A stretch of DNA of 12,274 bases, taken from positions 1 to 12,274 of the forward strand of contig JAJYPZ010000010.1 of assembly GCA_021794855.1 (NCBI GenBank). Direction: 5' to 3'. Source of the stretch: Pseudomonadota bacterium (lineage in GTDB: Bacteria > Pseudomonadota > Gammaproteobacteria > Burkholderiales > Sulfuriferulaceae). Position numbers and translations under genes: made by a program. Every line of letters begins with the position of its first letter. The first letter of the stretch is position 1. Below are positions 1-7,409 of the stretch, in pieces. The notes under the pieces were generated by a model. The model worked only from the letters and a program-made list of their open reading frames with translations, had not been told where the DNA came from and made no database searches.

Positions 1-42
1 GCAGGTTGCGCCATAACCCGCAATACGCATGCAAGTACACAT

Positions 43-1797
43 TCATCCGGATGCCATCATCACGTAAATCAGCATCAGATTCAAAGCCATGGACAATATC
101 GCCATCATCTGCCAGATCCGCAGCGGGTCGCGTTCAAGTAGCGGTGTCCGGCGCTGCGATCTGAGCGGGTTCAACTCCCCCTCCTCCAGCGCCAGCAACA
201 TCTCTTCCGTTGTTTCGAAACGATTGCGAGCTTCCCGGGCAACGGCTTTCAACATGATATTTTCCAGCCAGTGAGGAATTTCCGGCCGGTAACGAGTGGG
301 TGGCACCGGCTCCCCATACCTGAAACGCTGGAACGCTTCAATTTCGCCGTAAGGATATTTGAGCGTCAACAAGTAATACAGCGTAACGCCGCAGGCATAT
401 ATTTCGGTCTGTATGCTTGCCGTCTGTCCTGTTATCAATTCCGGCGCCATAAAGGTCGGAGTTCCCGCACCGTCTGCCAGATCATGCAACCCTTCGCTGG
501 CGGCCACGCCGAAATCAAGGATGCGTAATTTACTGTCACCGTCCAGATGCACGTTGGCGGGCTTGATATCGCGATGCAAGATATTCAATCTGTGTAACGC
601 GCTCATTCCTTTAAGCAATCTGATTCCGATCTGTACAACTTCGGTCACGCTGAAATACCGGCCGCTATCAAGATATTCCTGCAATGTCGCCCCTTCATGC
701 CAGCTCATTACGTAATACAGTGCTGACCGTTGGCCTGCGGCAAACGGATAGATTTGAGGAAAATAATGCGCCAGAACTTTTTTCGCCAGCCATTCTTCCT
801 GCATCAGTGCGTTCGCTTGATCGCTATCGTTCCTTAATCCCGACGGCAATGTCTTGAGCACCCACAAACGACCGTCCATCGTGCTGCGAACTTTGTATAA
901 CAAGGACATTCGCGATTCATGCAGCAGACTGATTACTTCGAAGCTATCCAGCCGGGTGCCCGGTTTCATCCGCGGCAATACCGGCAGATAGCGTTCCGCA
1001 CTGAGATGATCGCGCAGATTGTGTTCGGGAACTACGGTGATCCGCACGACCATAGCGCTCGCATTATCCTGGCCACCCCGTTTATAGGCCAAATTCACTA
1101 ACTCTTCCGCAGCCAACTGCTCGTTCCGGTAGAGTCTTAAAGTTTTAGACATGAGCGCTTCGCCCAAAGGCTCCCAGACCCCATCGCTTACCAATACATA
1201 CAGATCGTCGGGCTGCAATTCGCCTTCGCCGAAATCGATAGTGACCTGACGATCGAGTCCCATTGCGCGCGTCAAGACATGGTGCATATTCGGACGAGCC
1301 CAGACATGATCGGTAGTCAATTGCACGAATTGCTCTCCGCGCAGGCGATAAATCCTGCTATCGCCTACATGCGCCGTATAATAGCGACTACCGCGAAAGA
1401 CCATGCCAGAGAGCGTGCACGACATCCCCCCGAGATCGCGATTGCCTGGCGCTTGCGCATTAAGCCACCGGTTGATGGCGATCAATACTTTATCCAGCGC
1501 ATGCGGAACAGTCCAGGTATCGGGGGTAGCGTAATAATCGGCCAATAAGCCGCGTACGCAGAATTCCGCCGCCTCTCGCCCGGCGGCACCGCCGGATACC
1601 CCATCCGCCAGAGCCACCAGCAGTCCTTTATCGCGTAATTGAGCGCCCTGAGGTTCGACATAGCCGCAAAAGTCTTCGTTGCGCTCACGCGGACCGGCAG
1701 CGGAAAGATAGCCCACGCTCAATTGCAAAGAGATTGGACCGGTTTTCGCGGCAGGTTCAATTCCGGCCAAGGCAGATTCTGGCAGCAACTGGTTCAT
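43..1797 (-). CDS. PP2C-type protein phosphatase / Ser-Thr protein kinase fusion, membrane-anchored
   Basis: A 584-aa bifunctional regulator. Residues about 20-255 are a PP2C phosphatase with all metal-site motifs: RNED (39-42), ADGVSGG (D65), GDSR (D146), SDGVW (D205) and GGQDN (D244). Residues about 283-540 are a Hanks-type kinase with the VLK lysine (K315), HRDIKPAN (D410, N415), DFG (D428) and a GTPTFMAPE activation segment ending near 453. The glycine-rich loop is degenerate (LLHESRMSLLYKV, no glycines), and the usual Asp of the helix-F region appears as Glu (E465). A hydrophobic segment at about 561-580 should anchor the C-terminus in the membrane, leaving both domains cytoplasmic. The start was set at the ATG preceded by GGGGAG; an upstream in-frame ATG at 1827 would overlap the transporter gene. 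It lies 16 bases after the transporter, so it is probably cotranscribed. By family the enzyme class is secure; the substrate is unknown. A role in controlling the transporter or nitrogen signalling is inference from position. Confidence 0.93.
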   Translation of the reverse strand: MNQLLPESALAGIEPAAKTGPISLQLSVGYLSAAGPRERNEDFCGYVEPQGAQLRDKGLLVALADGVSGGAAGREAAEFCVRGLLADYYATPDTWTVPHALDKVLIAINRWLNAQAPGNRDLGGMSCTLSGMVFRGSRYYTAHVGDSRIYRLRGEQFVQLTTDHVWARPNMHHVLTRAMGLDRQVTIDFGEGELQPDDLYVLVSDGVWEPLGEALMSKTLRLYRNEQLAAEELVNLAYKRGGQDNASAMVVRITVVPEHNLRDHLSAERYLPVLPRMKPGTRLDSFEVISLLHESRMSLLYKVRSTMDGRLWVLKTLPSGLRNDSDQANALMQEEWLAKKVLAHYFPQIYPFAAGQRSALYYVMSWHEGATLQEYLDSGRYFSVTEVVQIGIRLLKGMSALHRLNILHRDIKPANVHLDGDSKLRILDFGVAASEGLHDLADGAGTPTFMAPELITGQTASIQTEIYACGVTLYYLLTLKYPYGEIEAFQRFRYGEPVPPTRYRPEIPHWLENIMLKAVAREARNRFETTEEMLLALEEGELNPLRSQRRTPLLERDPLRIWQMMAILSMALNLMLIYVMMASG

Positions 1798-1805
1798 TTG
1801 CGCTT

Positions 1806-1811
1806 CTCCCC
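1806..1811 (-). promoter_or_regulatory. Ribosome binding site GGGGAG of the phosphatase-kinase gene
   Basis: Minus-strand GGGGAG lies 8 bases before the ATG at 1797. It decides the start in favour of this codon over the in-frame ATG at 1827, which lies inside the transporter's coding region. Confidence 0.7.
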
Positions 1812-1813
1812 GA

Positions 1814-3025
1814 TTATACTCGTGCACCAGCTACATCCGGCGCTCCCCAAGTGGTGCGCCAGCGCGATTTGACCCGGGTAAGTCCGAGTAGCGCAATCAC
1901 TGCAAGACCAGCAAACAGGCTAAATCCGATCCGGTAACTGCCTGTCAATTTATATGAATATCCAAGACTCGAAGCCAGATAAAATCCGCCCACGCCGCCC
2001 GCCATGCCGACAAGTCCCGTCATGACGCCGATTTCGCGGCGAAAACGTTGCGGCACCAGCTGAAATACCGCTCCGTTACCCATCCCGAGCGCCAGCATGG
2101 CCGGTATGATCACGGCCAGCGCTATCTCGGCGGTCGGCATGTTCAGGCTGACCAGAAACAAAAACACGGCAGCGAGCAGATACATGATCGTGAGTGAACG
2201 AATGCCGCCTATCCGGTCGGCCAATATGCCTCCAAGTGGGCGCACCAGTGAACCGGCAAACACGCAGGCTGCGGTATAGTAACCGGCAGTTACCGCCGAC
2301 AAGCCGTATTGCGTATTAAAATAGATCGTCAGGATTGAAGCCATCCCGACAAAACCGCCGAACGTGACGCTGTAAAAAAACATGAACCACCAGGCATCTC
2401 GATCCTTCAGTACTCGCATATATTCGGTCATCGATTTGGCGGGAGGGCATTCCGGACTGTCCTTGGCGAAGAGCAGATAGACAACGAAGGCTATCGCCAC
2501 GGGAATAAGCGCAATGCCGAAAACATTATGCCAACCGAATGCGACGGCAAGTCCAGGCGCAAACAGAGCCGCCAGCGCCGTGCCTGAGTTACCGGCTCCG
2601 GCGATACCCAAAGCAGTCCCCTGATGTTGCGGCGGATACCAGCGCGACGCCAGAGGCAGGGCTACGGCAAACGATGCACCGGCAAAGCCAAGCAGCATGC
2701 CGAGCATCAATATCTGCTGATAAGAATGTATATCTGACAACCATGCCCAGGCCAGAGCCAGCGCAACGATGAGCTGGCCGATGATGCCCGCATTTTTCGG
2801 TTTCAGGTGATCGACCAGAACGCCCATTACGATGCGCAACAGGGCGCCTGCAAGTACCGGGGTCGCCACCATCAGCCCTTTCTGCGCTGCATCCAGCCCC
2901 AACGATTTGGCGATTTGCACCCCCAAAGGTCCCAGCATGACCCATACCATAAACGAAATATCAAAATATAGAAACGCCGCGATGAGCGTCGGCGCATGCC
3001 CTGCTTTCCAGAATGATTTGTTCAT
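1814..3025 (-). CDS. MFS nitrate/nitrite transporter (NNP/NarK family)
   Basis: A 403-aa inner-membrane transporter with about 12 hydrophobic segments. The nitrate/nitrite porter signatures are visible: the glycine-rich stretch GFAGASFAVALP (113-124) followed by AGAGNSGTALAALFAP (142-157) in the first half, and GMGNGAVFQLVPQRF (314-328) with GLVGMAGGVGGFYL (337-350) in the second. R64 in TM2 (LLRIVMGVL) and R262 (VRPLGGILADR) sit where the two substrate-binding arginines of E. coli NarK (R89, R305) are expected. The length is usual for the short proteobacterial assimilatory type. It is the first gene of the second transcription unit, preceded by a 252-base regulatory gap and followed by the phosphatase-kinase. 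The context (nitrate and nitrite reductases just upstream) says its job is uptake for assimilation. Whether it carries nitrate, nitrite or both, and its counter-ion, cannot be read from sequence. Names differ between organisms (nasA, narK, nrtP-like), so no symbol is given. Confidence 0.94.
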   Translation of the reverse strand: MNKSFWKAGHAPTLIAAFLYFDISFMVWVMLGPLGVQIAKSLGLDAAQKGLMVATPVLAGALLRIVMGVLVDHLKPKNAGIIGQLIVALALAWAWLSDIHSYQQILMLGMLLGFAGASFAVALPLASRWYPPQHQGTALGIAGAGNSGTALAALFAPGLAVAFGWHNVFGIALIPVAIAFVVYLLFAKDSPECPPAKSMTEYMRVLKDRDAWWFMFFYSVTFGGFVGMASILTIYFNTQYGLSAVTAGYYTAACVFAGSLVRPLGGILADRIGGIRSLTIMYLLAAVFLFLVSLNMPTAEIALAVIIPAMLALGMGNGAVFQLVPQRFRREIGVMTGLVGMAGGVGGFYLASSLGYSYKLTGSYRIGFSLFAGLAVIALLGLTRVKSRWRTTWGAPDVAGARV

Positions 3026-3058
3026 GGTTTTCTCTGCTCGTTATCAATTAAATTAGCC

Positions 3059-3093
3059 GCACATCACAACGGGGTATCGTTGTCGAAATGCGC
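3059..3093 (-). other. Leader RNA hairpin upstream of the nitrate transporter
   Basis: In the transcript sense the segment folds as an outer stem GCGCAU/AUGUGC (3093-3088 with 3064-3059, one G-U pair), a 4x1 internal loop, and an inner stem ACAACG/CGUUGU (3071-3066 with 3083-3078) closed by the six-base loop AUACCC. It lies between the predicted transcription start (about 3139) and the start codon. No run of U follows, so it is not an ordinary terminator. The function is unknown. It could be a leader target for RNA-level nitrate control or a stability element. Confidence 0.4.
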
Positions 3094-3149
3094 CTTAGAA
3101 GTTTGCCCTGTGCGTACGCTCGCTCCCAAACGCGCGTATAACTAGCAAA

Positions 3150-3165
3150 AGCAAAAAACGAGCCA
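3150..3165 (-). promoter_or_regulatory. Sigma-54 (-24/-12) promoter of the transporter-kinase unit
   Basis: The minus strand reads TGGCTCGTTTTTTGCT. Against the sigma-54 consensus TGGCACR-N4-TTGCW only one base differs (T for A), and the GG and GC cores are exactly 10 bases apart. Taking the C of TTGC as -12 puts +1 near 3139, giving a leader of about 114 bases to the transporter ATG. An IHF consensus and NtrC-like dyads lie upstream at ordinary enhancer distances, which strongly supports the call. Confidence 0.75.
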
Positions 3166-3181
3166 TAATTTTATTTAAATA

Positions 3182-3194
3182 CAATCCATTGATT
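3182..3194 (-). promoter_or_regulatory. IHF binding site, full consensus, transporter promoter
   Basis: The minus strand reads AATCAATGGATTG, matching WATCAA-N4-TTR at every fixed position, in a strongly AT-rich stretch. Its centre is about -49 from the predicted sigma-54 start, between promoter and putative enhancer. This is where IHF bends DNA in sigma-54 promoters. Confidence 0.6.
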
Positions 3195-3237
3195 ATATTT
3201 AAATTAATAAACATCGAAGGAAAACATTAAAACGGGA

Positions 3238-3254
3238 TGCGCGCAAACTGTGCG
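3238..3254. promoter_or_regulatory. NtrC-like enhancer dyad 1, transporter promoter
   Basis: The plus strand reads TGCGCGCAAACTGTGCG. It matches 8 of 12 fixed positions of the NtrC dyad TGCACC-N5-GGTGCA. Its centre is about -107 from the predicted start, close to the classic distance of the strong NtrC sites at enteric glnA. The match is moderate; the support comes mainly from the layout. Confidence 0.4.
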
Positions 3255-3258
3255 GCAA

Positions 3259-3275
3259 GAGACTAATCTGGTGCG
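3259..3275. promoter_or_regulatory. NtrC-like enhancer half-site 2, transporter promoter
   Basis: A GGTGCG half (3270-3275) is strong, but the partner half is poor (7 of 12 overall). The centre is about -128, 21 bases (two helical turns) from dyad 1, the phasing expected for cooperative NtrC dimers. It lies just after the cbiX-like stop codon. Confidence 0.3.
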
Positions 3276-3277
3276 AA

Positions 3278-3640
3278 TTATATGGACCGCTCTATCCAGT
3301 CGGCAATCGCCTGCAAAATAATATCGCTGTCACCGAGAACGGGGGTGGTATGAAAAATGGCGCTGGGGAATCGCCGCCCCATTTCCTCCAGCAATGCCGG
3401 AAAATCTTGCCGGAAATGCGCGCCGGGCCCCAGAAACAAAGGCACGATACGAATGTCGGTTACGTCCGCCGCCAGCATATCCGCTACGGCATCGGAGAGG
3501 GTAGGCGACATGAGTTCCAGATAGGCAAGTACAACTACCGCGGTCTGCTGCCGAACTGCGAGCATCTGCTGTAAACGCACGAATGGCATAGCCCACGCGG
3601 GATCGCGCGCGCCGTGCGCAAACAGGATTATGCCTTTCAT
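3278..3640 (-). CDS. cbiX: Short CbiX/SirB-like sirohydrochlorin chelatase
   Basis: A 120-aa protein that probably inserts a divalent metal into sirohydrochlorin, here most likely Fe2+ to make siroheme for NirB. It opens with KGIILFAHGARDPAW, the family's N-terminal beta strand and metal-binding His (H9), and has the second motif VPLFLGPGAHF (H75). Length and motifs fit the single-domain CbiXS type, which acts as a dimer; two-domain SirB and CbiX proteins are about twice as long. The start was chosen at the ATG whose first base overlaps the preceding stop (TAATG), which indicates translational coupling; a longer reading from 3742 runs through the upstream gene and has no family similarity. 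It is the last gene of the nitrate reductase unit. Cobalt chelation for cobalamin is an alternative, but no other cobalamin-specific gene is nearby. Confidence 0.85.
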   Translation of the reverse strand: MKGIILFAHGARDPAWAMPFVRLQQMLAVRQQTAVVVLAYLELMSPTLSDAVADMLAADVTDIRIVPLFLGPGAHFRQDFPALLEEMGRRFPSAIFHTTPVLGDSDIILQAIADWIERSI

Positions 3641-4590
3641 TACCGGGGCGGAGGAGCTGACAGCAAGGCTTCCGCCTTTGCCCCGAGATAAACGTACAAA
3701 CCTAGCCCGACCAGCAGGCCCACCGCCGCAAACATCATCCACACCGCTTCGACCATTTCGTGGGTTACGCCCAGCGCCGATTTAAACATCAATAACAAGG
3801 CTTCTATCGATACCGCAATCAGAATTGCGGCAATAAACCGGGTAATCGTGCGCCGCGTCGAACTATGGCGAAAAATATCCTTGTGCATCAGCACTTCTTC
3901 TTCGAGTATGGTTTTTCCCAGATCGAAAATAGCGAGCGCCAGCGTCAGAAAAATAATGACACCGAACGGCTTGAGGTGGAGTGCCTGACTGTCGTTCCTG
4001 ACTTCGTGCAACGCGATCAGTTCGCCGAAAGCCGCATACAGCAGCACTCCCGTTACTGCTGCCAATCCCAGCACAATGACGATATACACCGCTCTGAAAA
4101 TCGGCAGAAAACGTCGTCGAGCGTGATCTCCCATCATGAATTCGATGGCGCCAGTCAAGTTGATATCCAGCACGACATACGTCTGCCGGCCGGTTTCAGC
4201 GTCGCACAAGGGCATGATCGCCGACACGCAGAGCATATTGCTGGCGCTGGACAAATACGGAGCGGTGACACTTACTCCGTCACTGGTAATGGCCTGTTTG
4301 AAATACGGCCGCATGCTCCGGTCGCGTCCTTCGCCGCCTTCGTTGACTTGCGACGCATTCCCGGCAGCAATGTTCGGCGTAATCTGCCGTCCGTGTTCGT
4401 CCAACAAATACAGGAGTTCGACGAACGGATAATGAGTCACAACGCAATTCATCGCCTTGTGCCGGGCTTCGTCGCTGGAGAGCAATTGCGTATCGCCCAT
4501 ACCGGTCAAAATCGACGACAGCAGCTCACTCAGAGCGTTGCGATATTGGTGATAACGCTCCACTACCGCGAGATAGCTCATTCCGCTCAT
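3640..4590 (-). CDS. PDC/Cache sensor-like membrane protein without output domain
   Basis: A 316-aa protein of unknown function. Residues about 1-155 resemble a PDC/Cache ligand-binding domain: the stretch around 88-128 (RDRSMRPYFKQA, then a VTAPYLSSASNMLCVSAIMPL-like run split over 108-128) and VVLDINLTG (139-147) follow the usual Cache pattern of a RPYF loop, SxPY and a final hydrophobic strand. Four hydrophobic segments follow, at about 161-188, 208-225, 251-270 and 281-303. No kinase, GGDEF, HAMP or methyl-accepting domain is present, and there is no membrane segment before the Cache part. The start was set at the ATG overlapping the nirD stop (ATGA) with AGGA upstream; an upstream ATG at 4638 would lie within nirD. 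Neighbours are nirD and the chelatase gene, so it is cotranscribed with nitrite reduction genes. A sensor or membrane-partner role in nitrogen assimilation is inference only. Confidence 0.8.
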   Translation of the reverse strand: MSGMSYLAVVERYHQYRNALSELLSSILTGMGDTQLLSSDEARHKAMNCVVTHYPFVELLYLLDEHGRQITPNIAAGNASQVNEGGEGRDRSMRPYFKQAITSDGVSVTAPYLSSASNMLCVSAIMPLCDAETGRQTYVVLDINLTGAIEFMMGDHARRRFLPIFRAVYIVIVLGLAAVTGVLLYAAFGELIALHEVRNDSQALHLKPFGVIIFLTLALAIFDLGKTILEEEVLMHKDIFRHSSTRRTITRFIAAILIAVSIEALLLMFKSALGVTHEMVEAVWMMFAAVGLLVGLGLYVYLGAKAEALLSAPPPR

Positions 4591-4934
4591 GCTATTTCCT
4601 GAGTTTGAAGTATGACCACTGCGGTCATGTTCAGCCATACCGTTCCGTCATCATCCAGCCTGACTTGCAGACAAGGCGTATGTCCCTCATCGGGCGACTC
4701 GGCGTTACCCGACTCGAGGCTGATTTTCCAGCCGTGCAACGGGCAGGTTACCGTAGTACCGGCGACAATCCCCTGCGATAACGGCCCCCCTTTGTGCGGA
4801 CAACGGTCCCGCAACGCAAATACCGTATCGCCGGCGGTGCGAAATACGGCAATATCTCCCTGCGCAGTCTGCACGACCCGCGACCCCAATGAAGGGATAT
4901 CGCTCAAACTGCAAATTTTTACCCATTCGGTCAT
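4587..4934 (-). CDS. nirD: Assimilatory nitrite reductase small subunit, Rieske-type
   Basis: A 115-aa partner of NirB in NADH-dependent reduction of nitrite to ammonium in the cytoplasm. It is a Rieske-fold protein with the complete [2Fe-2S] ligand set: CPHKGGPL (C45, H47) and CPLHGWK (C64, H67). Many NirD proteins, E. coli's included, have lost these ligands, so a real cluster is likely here. The length is normal for NirD. It starts 12 bases after nirB, with GAGGAA overlapping the nirB stop as ribosome binding site. Its stop overlaps the next start by four bases (ATGA). The pairing with nirB leaves little doubt about the role; a generic Rieske ferredoxin is the only real alternative. Confidence 0.94.
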   Translation of the reverse strand: MTEWVKICSLSDIPSLGSRVVQTAQGDIAVFRTAGDTVFALRDRCPHKGGPLSQGIVAGTTVTCPLHGWKISLESGNAESPDEGHTPCLQVRLDDDGTVWLNMTAVVILQTQEIA

Positions 4935-4946
4935 GTTATTGATTCC

Positions 4947-7376
4947 TCAGGCGGTCAGCATTTCGAATTCGTGTTTTTCCACATTGCCTTTAGTACGTTC
5001 CAGCCATGGATCCTGCTCTACCTGCAATGCGAATATCATACGCTCATGCAAGGCCTTGCGTCCGGCATCGTCCTGCAGAATCCGCTGTTTAATATAATCC
5101 ATCCCCACCCGCGCCAGATAATGCACGGTACGCTCCAGATAAAACCCCTCTTCGCGATATAATTGCAGAAAAGCGGCGGTATATTCCATCACCTCGGCGG
5201 CGGTTTTTACCTTGATAAAAAAGTGCGCGACTTCGGTTTTGATACCGCCGTTGCCGGCGATATAAATTTCCCAGCCTGAATCGACGCCGATAATGCCCAC
5301 GTCCTTGATCGCCACTTCCGCGCAATTGCGCGGACAGCCCGATACGGCCAGCTTCACTTTATGCGGCGCCCACATTTTCCATAAGGCTTTTTCCAGATCA
5401 ATACCCATTTGCGTGGAATCCTGCGTACCGAACCGGCACCACTCGCTGCCGACACAGGTTTTCACAGTCCGCAGGGCTTTGCCGTAAGCGTGGCCGGACG
5501 GCATATCCAGATCGGCCCATACCGCCGGCAGATCGGATTTCCTGACGCCCAGCAGATCGATGCGCTGCCCTCCCGTCACTTTCACCGTAGGGATTGCGTA
5601 TTTATCTACCACGTTGGCGATCCGGCGCAATTCCGACGAGGTGGTCTGGCCGCCCCACATGCGCGGTATGACCGAATAAGTGCCGTCTTTCTGAATATTA
5701 GCATGCGCTCGTTCGTTGATGAAACGCGATTGAGGATCGTCTTTCGCTTCGCCGGGCCAGGTCGAGAGCAAATAATAATTCAGGGCCGGGCGGCAGCTGG
5801 CGCAGCCATTCGGCGTGTGCCAGCCCAGTGCGGCCATGACCTCCGGTATGCTCAACAGCTTTTGCTCCCGGATCGCCGCGCGCACATCGGCATGAGTATG
5901 GTCGGTGCAACCGCACATGGCCTTGGTTTTCGGCGCCTGCGAATAATCGCCGCCGAGCACCGTCGCTAATAACTGTTCGACCAGCCCGGTACACGAACCG
6001 CAGGAAGAAGACGCCTTGGTATGCTTGCGCACGTCTTCCAGCGTAAACAGGCCTTTTTCCTTGATCGCCTTGACGATGCTGCCTTTGCATACGCCGTTGC
6101 AACCGCATACTTCCATCTCGTCGCTCATCGCGGCGGCGCGATTTTGCCCTTCGTGCCCCAGATCGCCGACGTGGCTTTGCCCGAACATCAAATGATCGCG
6201 GATATCGGAAATGTCGCGGCCGTCGCGCAGCAACTGAAAATACCAAGCGGCGTCCACAGTATCGCCATACATCACTGCGCCGGCAATTTTATTATCGTGA
6301 ATGACGATTTTCTTGTACACCCCGCCGACCGGATCGGACAACAGTATTTCTTCGTAATCGTCACCGCCGGCAAAATTTCCGGCGGAAAACAAATCGATCC
6401 CCGTTACTTTCAATTTGGTCGACGTCGCCGACCCCAGATAGCGCGCAATGCCGAATTCCGCCAGATGGTTCGCTGCCACCTTCGCCATATCGAACAGCGG
6501 CGCCACCAGGCCGTACGCGATTCCCCGATGATTGACGCACTCGCCTACCGCATAGATACGCGGGTCGAACGTCTGCATCGTATCGTTGACGACGATGCCG
6601 CGATTGCAATAAATACCCGCGCTCTCGGCCAGCGCCACATTGGGACGAATGCCGACCGCCATCACGACCAGATCGGCTGGGATCGTTTCGCCATCTTTGA
6701 AGCGCACTGCAGCAACACGCCCGGATTCGCCTTTAATCAGTTCCGCCGTGTGTTTTTGCAATAAAAATTTCAGGCCCTTGGCTTCGAGATTTTTTTGCAG
6801 CAATTTTGCCGCAGGTTTGTCGAGCTGCCGCTCCATCAGCCATTCGTTGATATGCACGACGGTTACATCCATCCCGCGCAATTTAAGGCCGTTCGCCGCT
6901 TCCAGCCCTAACAGACCGCCGCCGACGACCACCGCATGCCGATATTTTTTTGCCGTGTCTATCATGGCGTCGGTATCGGCGATATCGCGGTAGCCGATCA
7001 CCCCCGGCAGATCATTGCCCGGCACCGGCAGAATGAATGAATTAGAGCCGGTAGCCATAATCAGCTTGTCGTAGAACGCTGTCGTGCCGTCTTCCGCACG
7101 GACGCCGCGATTGCGCCGATCGATGGCGATCACTTTTTTATTGAGATGCAGGGTTATTCCGTTTTCCCGATACCAGTCGATATCGTTCAGCATGATGTCC
7201 TGAACGGTCTGTTCCCCCGCCAATACGGGCGAGAGCAGAATCCGGTTATAGTTGGCATACGGCTCGGCGCCGAAAACCGTAATATCGTAGTGATCGGGTG
7301 CCAGTTTGAGCAACTCTTCCAGCGTACGCACACCTGCCATACCGTTACCGATCATGACCAGCTTCAATTTTTTCAT
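4947..7376 (-). CDS. nirB: NADH-dependent assimilatory nitrite reductase large subunit
   Basis: An 809-aa cytoplasmic enzyme catalysing the six-electron reduction of nitrite to ammonium. Order of domains: FAD-binding pyridine nucleotide-disulfide oxidoreductase fold with IGNGMAG (9-15) and an NADH site VVVGGGLLGLEAA (149-161); a reductase C-terminal-like domain (about 325-395); two BFD-type [2Fe-2S] modules with CGC (424-426)/CGSC (459-462) and CGC (488-490)/CASC (525-528); then the nitrite/sulfite reductase ferredoxin-like and siroheme domains. The siroheme/[4Fe-4S] ligands are C641, C647 (CVGSEWC) and C681, C685 (CPRNC). All cofactor residues are intact and the length is typical of NirB. 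An AGGAG ribosome binding site precedes the ATG. It lies 33 bases after cobA, which supplies its siroheme precursor, and 12 bases before nirD. Confidence 0.97.
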   Translation of the reverse strand: MKKLKLVMIGNGMAGVRTLEELLKLAPDHYDITVFGAEPYANYNRILLSPVLAGEQTVQDIMLNDIDWYRENGITLHLNKKVIAIDRRNRGVRAEDGTTAFYDKLIMATGSNSFILPVPGNDLPGVIGYRDIADTDAMIDTAKKYRHAVVVGGGLLGLEAANGLKLRGMDVTVVHINEWLMERQLDKPAAKLLQKNLEAKGLKFLLQKHTAELIKGESGRVAAVRFKDGETIPADLVVMAVGIRPNVALAESAGIYCNRGIVVNDTMQTFDPRIYAVGECVNHRGIAYGLVAPLFDMAKVAANHLAEFGIARYLGSATSTKLKVTGIDLFSAGNFAGGDDYEEILLSDPVGGVYKKIVIHDNKIAGAVMYGDTVDAAWYFQLLRDGRDISDIRDHLMFGQSHVGDLGHEGQNRAAAMSDEMEVCGCNGVCKGSIVKAIKEKGLFTLEDVRKHTKASSSCGSCTGLVEQLLATVLGGDYSQAPKTKAMCGCTDHTHADVRAAIREQKLLSIPEVMAALGWHTPNGCASCRPALNYYLLSTWPGEAKDDPQSRFINERAHANIQKDGTYSVIPRMWGGQTTSSELRRIANVVDKYAIPTVKVTGGQRIDLLGVRKSDLPAVWADLDMPSGHAYGKALRTVKTCVGSEWCRFGTQDSTQMGIDLEKALWKMWAPHKVKLAVSGCPRNCAEVAIKDVGIIGVDSGWEIYIAGNGGIKTEVAHFFIKVKTAAEVMEYTAAFLQLYREEGFYLERTVHYLARVGMDYIKQRILQDDAGRKALHERMIFALQVEQDPWLERTKGNVEKHEFEMLTA

Positions 7377-7409
7377 TATCGTAGACTCCTGCTTGCTAAA
7401 ATGAATGGG

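Noticed and set aside
1..42. Start of a further gene right after the kinase stop (ATG at 42, minus strand)
   Set aside because: Fourteen codons are open to the edge, but there is no ribosome binding site and the peptide is not recognisable. It is too short to call.
3059..3093. ANTAR (NasR/NasT) RNA target in the transporter leader
   Set aside because: The hexaloop lacks the expected G at position 4, no second matching hexaloop hairpin was found, and there is no terminator to antagonise.
3238..3254. Terminator hairpin after the cbiX-like gene
   Set aside because: The dyad could form a short bulged stem, but it is weak and the T run comes about five bases later with interruptions. It fits an NtrC-like site at least as well. 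A weak terminator is not excluded.
3865..4602. A long plus-strand open frame (245 codons) opposite the Cache-type gene
   Set aside because: It is antisense to a gene with clear membrane and Cache patterns, has no recognisable domain and no ribosome binding site. It reads as a shadow.
6021..6764. A 247-codon plus-strand open frame opposite nirB
   Set aside because: It is fully antisense to intact NirB coding sequence, and its composition (many His, Arg and Gln) is typical of a reversed frame.
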